Shown piece after piece: positions 16,050 to 25,099 of a stretch of DNA of 64,000 nucleotides; the first letter of the stretch is position 1; every line of letters begins with the position of its first letter. This stretch comes from Halomicrobium urmianum (GTDB lineage: Archaea; Halobacteriota; Halobacteria; Halobacteriales; Haloarculaceae), in contig NZ_CP084090.1 in assembly GCF_020217425.1 (NCBI RefSeq), forward strand, positions 2,666,001 to 2,730,000, given 5' to 3'. The position numbers and the translations under genes were made by a program. The notes beneath the pieces are model-generated. The model worked only from the letters and a program-made list of their open reading frames with translations. It made no database searches and had not been told where the DNA came from.

Positions 16050-16874
16050 ATGAATCGGGACGACAGTGGGGCCCTCTCTCGGCGCGACGTACTCCGGGCA
16101 GCGGGCGGGACTGTCACGCTCGCCGGTCTCGGTGCGGGGTCGGCGGCGGCCGACGAGGATCACACGCCGACGCCGCACGGGGACTGTCCGGAAGGCACCG
16201 TCGAGCCGTCGATGGTCCACTACGACGACTCCATCGAGACCGTCTGCGACGACGACCACCCGAAGACGCAGACGCTCCAGCAGTCCGTCACGGAGGCGTT
16301 GCACGAGCAGTACCCGACGGTGGGGTCGCTGATCGACGACGGGTTCGTCCCGTACTTCGACTTCCTCACCGCCGACTACGCGACGGGGTGGTCGCACTGG
16401 CTCAGCCCGGAGTACGTGGGGGACGACACCGTCCTCGACCCGGAACGGCCCGAGTCGGTCCTCGTCGACCACCAGTCGTGGCGACCGATCGGGGTGATGT
16501 ACGTCGCCACCCGCGACGGCGAGCCGGTCGAGCCGCCGCCGACGGTCTACGAGGACGACGGCGCCTGCGTCCCCTGGCACGCCCACGTGGGATTCCCGGG
16601 ACGGCTCTCGTGGTGGAAGTTCCGTCTCTTCGCCGCGGAGCAGACGGGCGAGGGGCCCGTGTCCGAGTTCCCCTGTCAGACGCCGTGGATGCTGCACGTG
16701 TGGGTCCACTCCCACCCGGAGAGCGTCTACGCGCACGACGCGCCGCCGCCGGAGAACCGCGACGTCGAGCCGGCCAACCCCGAGTTCGAGACGGACGCCG
16801 ACCCCGGCGAGGACGAGTTCGGCCCGGAGCTGTTGCCCGGGGGCTTCCGGGCGGGATACGACCACCTGCCGTGA
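16050..16874 (+). CDS. Tat-exported protein of unknown function inside the lysine cluster
   Basis: A 274-residue protein with a twin-arginine signal: SRRDVLRAAGGTVTLAGLG at residues 10-28 and a likely signal peptidase cut after AAA near residue 35; no lipobox Cys follows. The mature part is acidic and Trp/His-rich: GDCPEGTVEPSMVHYDD, VLVDHQSWRPIGVMYV, PWHAHVGFPGRLSWWKF, CQTPWMLHVWVHSHP. The paired His residues could bind a metal. Four Cys could form disulfides outside the cell. It does not belong to any lysine enzyme family, so its place between dapD and lysA is probably chance insertion. I do not recognise a characterised family. Confidence 0.75.
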   Translation: MNRDDSGALSRRDVLRAAGGTVTLAGLGAGSAAADEDHTPTPHGDCPEGTVEPSMVHYDDSIETVCDDDHPKTQTLQQSVTEALHEQYPTVGSLIDDGFVPYFDFLTADYATGWSHWLSPEYVGDDTVLDPERPESVLVDHQSWRPIGVMYVATRDGEPVEPPPTVYEDDGACVPWHAHVGFPGRLSWWKFRLFAAEQTGEGPVSEFPCQTPWMLHVWVHSHPESVYAHDAPPPENRDVEPANPEFETDADPGEDEFGPELLPGGFRAGYDHLP

Positions 16875-16948
16875 GAGGGTCCCGCACCGGGTGACCTCGG
16901 CGTCCCAGAGCGGAACCCTTGTTAGCCGCGCGCGCCCTCTACGAGGCA

Positions 16949-18175
16949 ATGAGCCACGATTCGCCGCCGGTCCGGCGCGTCTCGGACTGGGACTACGATC
17001 GCCTGGCCGCGCTGGCCGAGGAGCACGGGACGCCGCTGTACGTGCTGGACCTCGACCGCGTGCGCGAGAACTACGAGCGGTTCGACGCCGCCGTCGACGC
17101 CGAGGTCATGTACGCGGCCAAGGCCCACACCGGCCACGCCGTTCTGGAGACGCTGCTCGACGCGGGCGCCAACATCGAGTGCGCCGCGAAGGGCGAACTG
17201 CAGCGAGCGGTCGACGCCGGCGCCGACCCGAGCACGCTCCAGTACACCGCCGTCAACCCGCCGGACAGGGACCTCGACTACGCCGTCGAACTCGCCCAGA
17301 ACAACCCCGGACTCACCATCACTGCGGGCGCGCAGGACACCTTCGACCGCCTGGAGGAGCGGGGCTACGAGGGCCGCGTCGCCATCCGCATCAATCCCGG
17401 CATCGGCACGGGCCACCACGAGAAGGTGGCGACGGGCAAGGACGCGAAGTTCGGCATCCCTTACGAACAGGTGCCCGAGGTCGCCGCGGACGTCCGCGAG
17501 CGCTTCGACCTGGTCGGCCTGCACTCCCACGCCGGCAGCGGCGTCCTGCACGACGACCTCGACGACCACTGCCGCGCCATCGGGAAGGTCGCCGACATGG
17601 CCCGCGAGGTGGGCGACGAGGACCTGGAGTTCGTCGACTTCGGCGGCGGCTTCGGCGTTCCCTACCGCGAGGACGAGGAGCCGCTCGATATGGACGTCGT
17701 CGCCGAGAAGGTCGAGGCCGCCGTCGGCGACCTCGACGCGCGCCCGAAGTTCGAGCCCGGCCGCTACGTCGTCGCCGACGCCGAGGTCATCCTGACGGAG
17801 GTCAACACGATCAAGGAGGCGCCCGCGGCGACCGTCGTCGGCGTCGACGCCTCGCTGGCGACGCTGATCCGCCCGGCGATGTTCGGCTCCTACCACCCCA
17901 TCGACAACGTCACCGCGCCGGAGCGCGACCCCGAGCCCGTCTCCGTCGGCGGACCCTGCTGCACCAGCGCGGACGTGTTCTGCACGAACCGGCCGATCGC
18001 CCGACCCGAGCGCGAGGACCTGCTGGCCATCGGCAACGCCGGCGCGTACGGCTACGAGCTGGCCAACCAGTTCCACTCCCAGCCCCGGCCGGCCGAGGTG
18101 GCCATCGAGGGCGGCGAGGCGAGCGTCGTCCGCCGGCGCGAGACGCTGGCCGACGTGGTCCGCGTGGAGCAGTGA
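16949..18175 (+). CDS. lysA: Diaminopimelate decarboxylase
   Basis: A 408-residue fold-type III PLP enzyme converting meso-diaminopimelate to lysine and CO2, the last step of the pathway. The PLP Lys58 is in VMYAAKAHTGH. Other marks are the HSHAGSGV loop, the glycine-rich phosphate-binding FVDFGGGFGVPY and the C-terminal GGPCCTSADVF, whose Cys comes from the partner subunit. A TTGTTAGC box ~29 bp upstream of the ATG suggests its own leaderless promoter, in line with the unrelated Tat gene before it. dapE starts one base after its stop, so these two form an operon. The upstream in-frame start was rejected because SHDSPPVRRV is the family-like beginning. Confidence 0.94.
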   Translation: MSHDSPPVRRVSDWDYDRLAALAEEHGTPLYVLDLDRVRENYERFDAAVDAEVMYAAKAHTGHAVLETLLDAGANIECAAKGELQRAVDAGADPSTLQYTAVNPPDRDLDYAVELAQNNPGLTITAGAQDTFDRLEERGYEGRVAIRINPGIGTGHHEKVATGKDAKFGIPYEQVPEVAADVRERFDLVGLHSHAGSGVLHDDLDDHCRAIGKVADMAREVGDEDLEFVDFGGGFGVPYREDEEPLDMDVVAEKVEAAVGDLDARPKFEPGRYVVADAEVILTEVNTIKEAPAATVVGVDASLATLIRPAMFGSYHPIDNVTAPERDPEPVSVGGPCCTSADVFCTNRPIARPEREDLLAIGNAGAYGYELANQFHSQPRPAEVAIEGGEASVVRRRETLADVVRVEQ

Positions 18176-18176
18176 C

Positions 18177-19286
18177 ATGACCGACTTCGACCTCGAGGCG
18201 TTCCACCGCGCGGCCGTCGAGACGCCGTCCCACGAGTCCGTCGACGGGATGCGCGAGCTGCTCGTCGAGACGCTGGCCGACCACGGCGTCGCGGCGGACG
18301 TCGACGAGCACGGCAACACCGTGGCGTCGCGCGGGGCCGAGGGCGGGGCCGACGAGAGCGGCGAGGACGCGGACGACCCGCACTACGTCCTGAACACGCA
18401 CGTAGACACCGTCCCGCCCCACGTCGAGTACCGCCGCGAGGGCGACCGCGTCTACGGCCGCGGGAGCTGCGACGCGAAGGGGCCGCTGGCCGCGATGATC
18501 GACGCCTTCCTCCGGGCGGACGTGGCCGACGGCGGGCGCGTCACCCTCGCGGTCACGCCCAACGAGGAGACGGTCCAGACCGGCGCGGCGGCGCTGGCCG
18601 AGGACCTCTCCGCTGACGGCTATATCGTCGGCGAGCCCACCGGGCTGGACGTCTGTACCGCCGCCAGCGGACAGTGCGAGGGAACCGTGGTCATCGAGGG
18701 CGAGAGCGCCCATGCCGCCGACCCCGCGAGCGGGCAGAACGCGATCAGGGCGGCCGCGCCCGTGCTGCAGGCGCTGGAGACCTACGATGAAAAGCGAGGA
18801 CCCGGCGAGCATGAGCAACTCGGACGGCCGACGCTGACCGCCACGATGATCGAGGGCGGCGAGGCCACGAATCAGGTGCCCGCGGAGTGCCGGCTCACCT
18901 TCGACCGCCGGAGCGTCCCCCCGGAGACGGTCGACGAGTTCCGCGCGGACCTGGAGGAGCACCTCTACCAGTGGATGCCCGCGGGGATGGACCTCTCCGT
19001 CGAGCTGATCCGGCCCGACACGCCGTTCCCCGAGGCGTTCGCGACCGACGAGGACGACACCCTGGTTCGGGCGCTTCAGGACGCCAGCGGGGGCGAGGTC
19101 CGCCCGTTCGGCGCCGCCACGGAGGCCTCCTACTTCGCAGCGGACGCGCCGACAGTCGTGTTCGGGCCGGGCGTCCTCACCGACGACGAGGGCGCCGTGG
19201 CCCACTCCGAGCGCGAGTACGTCCCCGTCGAACAGCTCCACGCGGCGGCCGACGCCGTCGCGGCGACCCTGGACGAGCTACTCTGA
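18177..19286 (+). CDS. dapE: Succinyl-diaminopimelate desuccinylase (M20 family)
   Basis: A 369-residue dinuclear zinc amidohydrolase. Metal ligands are His75 and the catalytic Asp77 in NTHVDTVPPH, and Asp99 in GRGSCDAKGPLAAM. Glu130-Glu131 in NEET are the general base and the next ligand. The lid domain has GESAHAADP. It removes succinate from N-succinyl-LL-diaminopimelate. The ATG follows the lysA stop by one base, indicating coupled translation. M20 relatives include other deacylases (ArgE, carboxypeptidase G2), but DapD in the same cluster makes DapE the sound call. The 3' end overlaps the convergent phosphoribosyltransferase gene by 9 bp. Confidence 0.92.
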   Translation: MTDFDLEAFHRAAVETPSHESVDGMRELLVETLADHGVAADVDEHGNTVASRGAEGGADESGEDADDPHYVLNTHVDTVPPHVEYRREGDRVYGRGSCDAKGPLAAMIDAFLRADVADGGRVTLAVTPNEETVQTGAAALAEDLSADGYIVGEPTGLDVCTAASGQCEGTVVIEGESAHAADPASGQNAIRAAAPVLQALETYDEKRGPGEHEQLGRPTLTATMIEGGEATNQVPAECRLTFDRRSVPPETVDEFRADLEEHLYQWMPAGMDLSVELIRPDTPFPEAFATDEDDTLVRALQDASGGEVRPFGAATEASYFAADAPTVVFGPGVLTDDEGAVAHSEREYVPVEQLHAAADAVAATLDELL

Positions 19287-19955
19287 CTCGTCGCCGTCGT
19301 CCGCCTCGTTGTCCTCGTCGCCGCCCTCTTCTCCGTCCCCGTCCAGATAGGTCTGCGCCTCCTCGTCGGTGACCTGCGGGAAGTCCTCGTAGTATGCGCC
19401 GACGGCGCGGAACGCGGGCGGCGTCTCCACGCTGGCCACGTCGTCGGCGATGTCGAGCAGCGTGTCCAGCGTGTCCGCCGGGCCGACCGGAACGGCGGCG
19501 ATCAGGTACTCGGGGTCGTCGTCGCGCACGCGCTGGAGGCAGGCCCGCATCGTCGCGCCCGTGGCGACCCCGTCGTCGACGACCAGCACGCGCTCGTCGG
19601 TCACGTCCGGGAACTCGCCCTCGCGGTAGGTGGCGGCCTTCTCCTCGGCGACCGCTCGCTCCCGCTCGCGGACGCGGTCGAGGTAGTCGTCGGTGACGCC
19701 CAGCTCCGCGATCAGTTCGTCGTTCCGCCAGACCGACCCGTCCTCCGCGACGGCGCCGATGGCCAGTTCCTCGTTGTCGGGCGCGCCCATCTTGCTCGCG
19801 ACGACGACGTCCAGCGGGACGGCGAAGCGGTCGGCGACCGCGCGCCCGACCGGCAGCCCGCCGCGCGGGATGGTGAGGACGATATCGGGGTCGACGCCGC
19901 GGTCGGCGAGGCTCTCGGCCAGCTGCTCCCCGGCGTCGGTGCGGTCAGTGAACAT
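19278..19955 (-). CDS. Phosphoribosyltransferase family protein
   Basis: A 225-residue type I PRTase. The PRPP-binding loop is VLVVDDGVATGATM at residues 123-136, and LTIPRGGLPVGRAVA near 28-41 is the pyrophosphate loop of this group. MGAPDNEELAIGAVAEDG lies between them. The C-terminal ~20 residues are almost all Asp/Glu/Gly. Stand-alone haloarchaeal PRTases of this type are of unknown nucleobase specificity; some bacterial relatives are fused to hydrolases. Its stop overlaps dapE. Function beyond PRPP binding is not clear from the sequence. Confidence 0.82.
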   Translation of the reverse strand: MFTDRTDAGEQLAESLADRGVDPDIVLTIPRGGLPVGRAVADRFAVPLDVVVASKMGAPDNEELAIGAVAEDGSVWRNDELIAELGVTDDYLDRVRERERAVAEEKAATYREGEFPDVTDERVLVVDDGVATGATMRACLQRVRDDDPEYLIAAVPVGPADTLDTLLDIADDVASVETPPAFRAVGAYYEDFPQVTDEEAQTYLDGDGEEGGDEDNEADDGDESE

Positions 19956-20279
19956 GGGTCACGTTCGGCGTCGAGCACCTTCACCTTGGTCCATCGACAG
20001 GTGTGGCGGGTGAGTCAACGCGGAATTCGGGGTGAATCCGCAGGTAGTCGGGAGAGAAGTCGGCATCGAGTGTTACGGAGTGGTGCCCAGTCGTCGACCA
20101 CAAGACATTTGTCCGACCCCGGAAGTGATCAGTGTACGACAGTGGACGGCGGGTAGGGGTACCTGCACTTTCGTCCACTGATCACCACTGCCCGACGAGC
20201 GCCCGCTGTCGCGCTCGCTCGGTTCACGGACAGAACGGCCTCGGCCGCTCGGGAGTGCGCCAGCGGGAACGCGGCTCCG
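19956..20279. other. 324-bp intergenic stretch with an interrupted palindrome
   Basis: No convincing gene. A short minus-strand open frame (19981-20178) exists but has no recognisable domain. At 20142-20147 and 20173-20178, GTGGAC and GTCCAC form a stem, and outside them GTGATCAGTG (20125-20134) pairs with CACTGATCACC (20177 onward), making an imperfect palindrome across ~65 bp. It could be an old insertion scar or a terminator region between the PRTase start and the purB stop. Confidence 0.4.
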
Positions 20280-21662
20280 TTAGACCCCGTCGGCCTGCTC
20301 GCTCGCGACGCCCGTGTAGCCCGTCGGCGTGATCGCCAGCAGTTCCTCGCGGACGGACTCGTCGACGTCCAGGTCCTCGATCATCCCGTGGAAGTCGTCG
20401 ATGGTCACCTCGCGGCCGCGGGTCGCCTTCTTGACCTGTTCGTAGGCGTCGTCGTGGCCCTCGCGGCGGAGGATCGTCTGGACGGCCTCGCCGACGATCT
20501 CCGGCGTCGACTCGAGGTCCTCGCGCATGACCTGCTCGTTGGGGACGACCTTGTCGAGGCCGTTGCCGCACTTCGCGTAGCCGATCAGGCAGTGGGCGAA
20601 GGCGGCCCCGACGTTCCGCTTGACGGTCGAGTCGGAGAGGTCGCGCTGGAGTCGGGACTTCGTGACGTAGTCGCCGAGGAAGGTCAGATCTGAGTTGGCC
20701 TTGGTGAGGTTGCCCTCGCTGTTCTCGAAGTCGATCGGGTTGACCTTGTGCGGCATCGTCGAGGAGCCCGTCTCGCCCTCGACGGCCTCCTGGCCGAGGT
20801 AGCGGTCGGAGACGTAGAGCCACACGTCCAGGTCGAGGTCCAGCAGGACGTTGTTCGCCCCGCGGAGCGCGTCGAACAGCGCCGCGAGGTCGTCGCAGGG
20901 GTTGACCTGCGTCGTGAGCGGTTCGTGCTCCAGCCCCAGGTCGTCGACGAACGACTCGGCGAAGGCCGGCCAGTCGACGTCCGGGTAGGCGGCGTGGTGG
21001 GCGGCGTAGGTACCCGAGGCACCGGCGAGCTTGCCGGAGAGGCTCTCGATGGTCCGCTCGACGCGCGCGATCGCCCGGCCCAGCCGCGAGGCGTAGACGG
21101 CCATCTCCTTGCCGAAGGTGGTCGGCGTCGCGGGCTGGCCGTGGGTGCGCGCGAGCATGGGAACGTCGCCGTACTCGTGGGCGAACTCGACGAGCACGTC
21201 CCGGAGGTCCCGGAGTTCGGGGAGCAGGACCTCCTCGACGGCGGGGCCGACGAGCAGGCGGTGGGCGAGGTTGTTGACGTCCTCGCTCGTGAGCCCGAAG
21301 TGGATCCAGTTGGCCGCGTCCAGGCCCGCCGGCAGGCCCATGCGGACGAAGTACTCGACGGCCTTCACGTCGTGGTTGGTCGCGGGGTAGTCACCGTACC
21401 CCTCCGTCTCCAGCTGCTTGATCACCTCGGCGTCCTCGCGGTCGAACTCCCCGTAGAGCGCGCGGAGCTGGTCTCGCTGGTCGTCGTCGATCGCCAGCGG
21501 CGTCGCGTCGAGGTCGGCCAGCGCGAGCAGGTACTCGACTTCGACCTGCACGCGGGCCCGCATCAGCGCCCGCTCGCTCGCGTAGGGGACGAGTGGTTCC
21601 GTGTAGCGCGCGTACCGCCCGTCCAGCGGCGAGACGGCGTCGAGGGCGTCCCTGTCGGTCAT
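20280..21662 (-). CDS. purB: Adenylosuccinate lyase
   Basis: A 460-residue fumarase/aspartase-superfamily lyase acting twice in purine synthesis (SAICAR to AICAR; adenylosuccinate to AMP). The signature GSSTMPHKVNPIDFEN is intact with the catalytic Ser loop, and HFGLTSEDVNNLA and ARTHGQPATPTTFGKE supply other active-site His/Thr residues. The N-terminus AVSPLDGRYARY is diagnostic for PurB. Start at the ATG at 21662 (MTDRDALDAV). It lies 38 bp after the PrsW-like gene on the same strand. The purine-related purNH gene is ~2 kb away on the other strand. Confidence 0.95.
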   Translation of the reverse strand: MTDRDALDAVSPLDGRYARYTEPLVPYASERALMRARVQVEVEYLLALADLDATPLAIDDDQRDQLRALYGEFDREDAEVIKQLETEGYGDYPATNHDVKAVEYFVRMGLPAGLDAANWIHFGLTSEDVNNLAHRLLVGPAVEEVLLPELRDLRDVLVEFAHEYGDVPMLARTHGQPATPTTFGKEMAVYASRLGRAIARVERTIESLSGKLAGASGTYAAHHAAYPDVDWPAFAESFVDDLGLEHEPLTTQVNPCDDLAALFDALRGANNVLLDLDLDVWLYVSDRYLGQEAVEGETGSSTMPHKVNPIDFENSEGNLTKANSDLTFLGDYVTKSRLQRDLSDSTVKRNVGAAFAHCLIGYAKCGNGLDKVVPNEQVMREDLESTPEIVGEAVQTILRREGHDDAYEQVKKATRGREVTIDDFHGMIEDLDVDESVREELLAITPTGYTGVASEQADGV

Positions 21663-21700
21663 GGCCGGAGGTGTGCGAGGCCGGCGAAAAAGCGTGTCGA

Positions 21701-22687
21701 TCAGCCCTCGGTCGTCGCCTCGGCGGCCTCGGTCCGCTCGGTAGCGTCCGTCCGGTCGTAGTAGTCCTGATAGCGCTTGACCTTCCGGTAGAGGGCGTAG
21801 CCGACGACGCCGTCGAAGACGAGCACGAAGCCGATCAGGTAGAGGAAGTTCCACGAGGGGAGCAGCTGGGGGAGGTAGCTGACCAGCGAGTTGTACGTCG
21901 CGTGAATGGCGGCGGCGATCAGCAGCCCCTTCACGACGATGGGGCCCCAGTCGTCCGGGTTGAACTTCGCTAGACCGAGGTAGTAGCCGGCCCACGCGGA
22001 GTAGAGGACGTGGCCCGGGCCGACGAAGGCCCGACCGGTCGCGGTCAGCGCTGCGCGCTGTATCTGCTGGACGCCTTCCATGCCGGCGGCGTTGGTGTAT
22101 CCCTGAACGATGTAGATGGCGTTCTCGATGAAGGCGAACCCGAGGCCGGCGACGGCACCGTACACCGCGCCGTCGACGACCGTGTTGAACGCGTCGCCCT
22201 TGTAGGCGTAGACGCGGATCGCGAGCCACTTGACCGTCTCCTCGATCGGGCCGACGACCAGGAAGAAGAAGAGCACCGTCCCGACGACGGGGATCAGGTT
22301 GAACGCGAGCTGGGCGACGCTGTTGATCAGCGCGGCGAAGCTGGCGAACAGCACCGCGAGCACGAACGTGATCGCCAGCGCCGCGAGCGGTTCGCGCCGC
22401 GTCGGGTCGCCGTACCAGGCGTAGGCGACGAGCAGGAGCGCCGGGACCGCCGAGGCCAGCGCCAGCGCCCCCAGCCCCGGCCGGTCGGCCACGAGGAGGG
22501 CGGCAAACGACAACTGGACGGCGAACAACACGAGCGCCAGGGCGATCAGGAGGACGTGGAACGACGCCCGCAGCCCGCCGTAGATGCCGACGGAGAGGCG
22601 GTCGAGCGCCGACCGGGCGTCCCACTCTGCAACGTCGTACAGGTCCTCGTCGCCGCCGAAGGCGGCCTTGACCGGATCGCGCACCAT
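21701..22687 (-). CDS. PrsW family intramembrane metalloprotease
   Basis: A 328-residue membrane protein with about eight hydrophobic helices. The PrsW hallmarks are present: VVGPIEETVKWLAIR gives the E-E-x2-K motif, GLGFAFIENAIYI the second conserved helix, FVGPGHVLYSAWAGYYLG a histidine-containing helix and AAIHATYNSLVSYLP the C-terminal His-x3-N. These residues are thought to form the metal site. Bacterial PrsW cleaves anti-sigma factors; archaeal targets are unknown. The N-terminal ~45 residues are soluble and acidic. It sits between purB and another membrane protein on the same strand and may share their transcript. Confidence 0.88.
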   Translation of the reverse strand: MVRDPVKAAFGGDEDLYDVAEWDARSALDRLSVGIYGGLRASFHVLLIALALVLFAVQLSFAALLVADRPGLGALALASAVPALLLVAYAWYGDPTRREPLAALAITFVLAVLFASFAALINSVAQLAFNLIPVVGTVLFFFLVVGPIEETVKWLAIRVYAYKGDAFNTVVDGAVYGAVAGLGFAFIENAIYIVQGYTNAAGMEGVQQIQRAALTATGRAFVGPGHVLYSAWAGYYLGLAKFNPDDWGPIVVKGLLIAAAIHATYNSLVSYLPQLLPSWNFLYLIGFVLVFDGVVGYALYRKVKRYQDYYDRTDATERTEAAEATTEG

Positions 22688-22767
22688 GTCAGGAGAATGG
22701 AGTGCTAGACTGTTGTCAGTTTCCCCGCTCTACCGCGAGACGGACGGCGAGCGGGCCTCCGGCGGAT

Positions 22768-23370
22768 TCACTCACCGGGGGACTCGCCGCGTTCGTCGCC
22801 CGGATCTGCCGACTCCCTGGTGATCGCGCTGGGTTCGAGGTGGGTCGTCGGCCGCTCCGGGTACCGCGCCAGGTAGGCGCCGGCGGCCAGCAGGGCCAGT
22901 CCGAACGGCAGCGCCAGCAGGCTCCGGAGCCCGGCGCCGTCGCCGAAGCCCAGGAACAGCACGGCGCTCAGCGCCAGCGCGACGCCGATCCAGGGCGGGG
23001 TGCGGCGGGCGCGCACCATGCCGAACGCGAGCATGCCCGTGCCGCCGACGAGTCCGAGGACGCCCGGCGCGACCAGCCAGTCGATCGGGTCGCCCCCGAG
23101 GATGGCGGCGAGCGACTGTCCGACCCCGAACACCAGCGCGCCGAGAGCGCCGATACCCGCGCCCTCGCCGCCCGGGAACTTGTACGTCCACGGGAGGCGG
23201 AACACCACGCCGACGAAGCCAAGGGCCGTGAGCAGGCCGGAGAGCCCGACCGCGAGCAGCATCCGCCCCTCGGTCCCCTCGACGACCGTCATCCAGACGG
23301 CCCACGCCGCCCACGCGACGCCGGCCGCGGCGAGCGCGCCCTGTGCCCACGGACGCGACGTCTCGGTCAT
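22768..23370 (-). CDS. Membrane protein of unknown function, about six TM segments
   Basis: A 200-residue hydrophobic protein with TM stretches at about 9-29, 36-57, 72-93, 102-120, 125-143 and 149-170, then an acidic soluble tail ending GDERGESPGE. One short motif, LPWTYKFPGGEGAGIGALG, is in a loop and may be conserved. No enzyme or transporter signature was found. The ATG at 23370 (MTETSRPWAQ) is chosen because the upstream in-frame extension is Arg-rich and not membrane-like. It may be first in a unit with the PrsW-like gene 80 bp downstream. Confidence 0.65.
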   Translation of the reverse strand: MTETSRPWAQGALAAAGVAWAAWAVWMTVVEGTEGRMLLAVGLSGLLTALGFVGVVFRLPWTYKFPGGEGAGIGALGALVFGVGQSLAAILGGDPIDWLVAPGVLGLVGGTGMLAFGMVRARRTPPWIGVALALSAVLFLGFGDGAGLRSLLALPFGLALLAAGAYLARYPERPTTHLEPSAITRESADPGDERGESPGE

Positions 23371-23518
23371 GTCTCGCCGGTGTGCTCGGCTCCGAGGAAA
23401 GCGTTCCGGATGGACCGCCGGTCGCATCTCGGTTCGACGGGTCGGACTGTGTCGACTGTGTCATCCGTGACACCGGGACACCGCAATCCATTTGCGCTCG
23501 CCGGCCGGCGCTTCCGAC

Positions 23519-25099
23519 ATGAAACTCGCGGGCATGGCAAGCAACCGCGGCCGAAACCTGCTGAACATCGCCGACCGGGCGCCCGGCGACGCCGAGTTCT
23601 CGGTGATCCTGACCAACGACGCCGACGCACCGGTCCTGGCGGAGGCCGAGGAGCGGGGCATCCCGACGGAAGTCGTCGAGCGCGACGACGACGAGGAGCG
23701 CGAGGCCCACGAGCTGCGCGTCCTCGACGCGCTCGACGACTACGACTTCGACCTGGTCTGCCTCGACGGCTACATGCGCGTCCTCACGGAGACGTTCGTC
23801 GACGAGGTGCCGACGACGCTGAACGTCCACCCGTCGCTGCTCCCCTCCTTCGGCGGCATGGACGCCCACGAGCAGGTGCTCGACGCGGGCGTCAAGGTGA
23901 CCGGCTGCACCGTCCACGTCGTCGACGAGACGGTCGACGGCGGCCCCGTCGTCACCCAGGAGCCCGTCCCCGTCCACGAGGGCGACGACGAGGACGACCT
24001 GAAGGAGCGCGTCCTCTACGAGGCGGAGTTCGCGGCGTATCCCCGCGCAGTCGAGTGGTTCGCCGAGGACCGCGTGACGGTCAACCCGGACCAGGGCACC
24101 GTCAGCGTCGAGGGCGACCAGGCCGGCCCGCTGCCGGCTCGCCGGCTGCTCTCGAACGACCGCGCGGCCGACCTGCGCTACGGCGAGAACCCCCACCAGG
24201 ACGCCGCCGTCTACGCCGACCGCACGACCGAGGAGGCCAGCGTCGTCCACGCCGACCAGCTCAACGAGGGCGCGAAGGCGCTGTCCTACAACAACTACAA
24301 CGACGCCGACGGCGCGCTGAACCTGATCAAGGAGTTCGACGAGCCTGCCGCCGCGGTCATCAAGCACACCAACCCCGCGGGCTGTGCCGTCGCCGACACG
24401 CTCGCCGACGCCTACGCGGACGCGCTCGCGACCGACCCCAAGAGCGCGTTCGGCGGCATCGTCGCGCTCAACCGCGAGTGCGACGTCGAGACGGCCGAGC
24501 AGATTATCGACTCGTTCAAGGAGGTCGTCGTCGCGCCCGGCTACACCGACGACGCGCTCGACGCGCTGTTCGAGAAGGACAATCTGCGGGTCCTCGACGT
24601 CTCGGATCAGTACGACGTCAGCGAGCAGTTCACCGAGAAGCCGCTGGTCGGCGGCCGCCTCGTCCAGGAGCGCGACCAGCAGGCGCCCACGGTCGACGAC
24701 CTGGAGGTCGTCACCGAGCGCGAGCCCACCGAGGCGCAACTGGAGTCGATGCTGTTCGCGTGGCGGACCATCAAGCACGTCAAGTCCAACGCCATCCTGT
24801 TCGCGCAGGGCACCGAGACGGTCGGTGTCGGCGCCGGCCAGGTCTCCCGCGTCGACGCGGTCCGCATCGCCGAGATGAAGGCCAACGAGGACGCCCAGGG
24901 CAAGGGCCCCGAGGGCGCCGTGATGGCCTCGGACGCCTTCTTCCCGTTCCCGGACGGCATCGAGGTGGCCGCCGACGCCGGCATCGAGGCCGTCATCCAG
25001 CCCGGCGGGTCGAAGAACGACGACAAGGTCGTCGCGGCCGCCGACGAGCACGACGTGGCGATGGTGATGACCGGCCAGCGGGCTTTTAGACACGACTGA
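23519..25099 (+). CDS. purNH: PurN-PurH fusion: GAR transformylase / AICAR transformylase
   Basis: A 526-residue fusion. Residues 1-190 are a glycinamide ribonucleotide formyltransferase, with the catalytic triad Asn102 and His104 (LNVHPSLLPS) and Asp140 (TVDGG). Residues ~205-526 are the AICAR formyltransferase half of PurH, with RYGENPHQ (220-227), NNYNDADGA and the catalytic Lys282-His283 pair in IKHTNPAG. The MGS-like IMP cyclohydrolase domain of bacterial PurH is absent, so ring closure must be done elsewhere (PurO in archaea). The fusion is known in haloarchaea. Start at MKLAGMASNRGRN, with upstream residues rejected as non-conserved. The last codons lie in a duplicated segment. Confidence 0.93.
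   Translation: MKLAGMASNRGRNLLNIADRAPGDAEFSVILTNDADAPVLAEAEERGIPTEVVERDDDEEREAHELRVLDALDDYDFDLVCLDGYMRVLTETFVDEVPTTLNVHPSLLPSFGGMDAHEQVLDAGVKVTGCTVHVVDETVDGGPVVTQEPVPVHEGDDEDDLKERVLYEAEFAAYPRAVEWFAEDRVTVNPDQGTVSVEGDQAGPLPARRLLSNDRAADLRYGENPHQDAAVYADRTTEEASVVHADQLNEGAKALSYNNYNDADGALNLIKEFDEPAAAVIKHTNPAGCAVADTLADAYADALATDPKSAFGGIVALNRECDVETAEQIIDSFKEVVVAPGYTDDALDALFEKDNLRVLDVSDQYDVSEQFTEKPLVGGRLVQERDQQAPTVDDLEVVTEREPTEAQLESMLFAWRTIKHVKSNAILFAQGTETVGVGAGQVSRVDAVRIAEMKANEDAQGKGPEGAVMASDAFFPFPDGIEVAADAGIEAVIQPGGSKNDDKVVAAADEHDVAMVMTGQRAFRHD

Noticed and set aside
21663-22625. Upstream in-frame extension of purB to ~780 codons
   Set aside because: The extension overlaps the PrsW-like gene in another frame and is Arg-rich; purB homologs are ~460 residues and start at MTDRDALDAV-like sequence.
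23519-25099. Bifunctional bacterial-type PurH
   Set aside because: The N-terminal half is a GAR transformylase (N-x-H and D triad), not the IMP cyclohydrolase domain.
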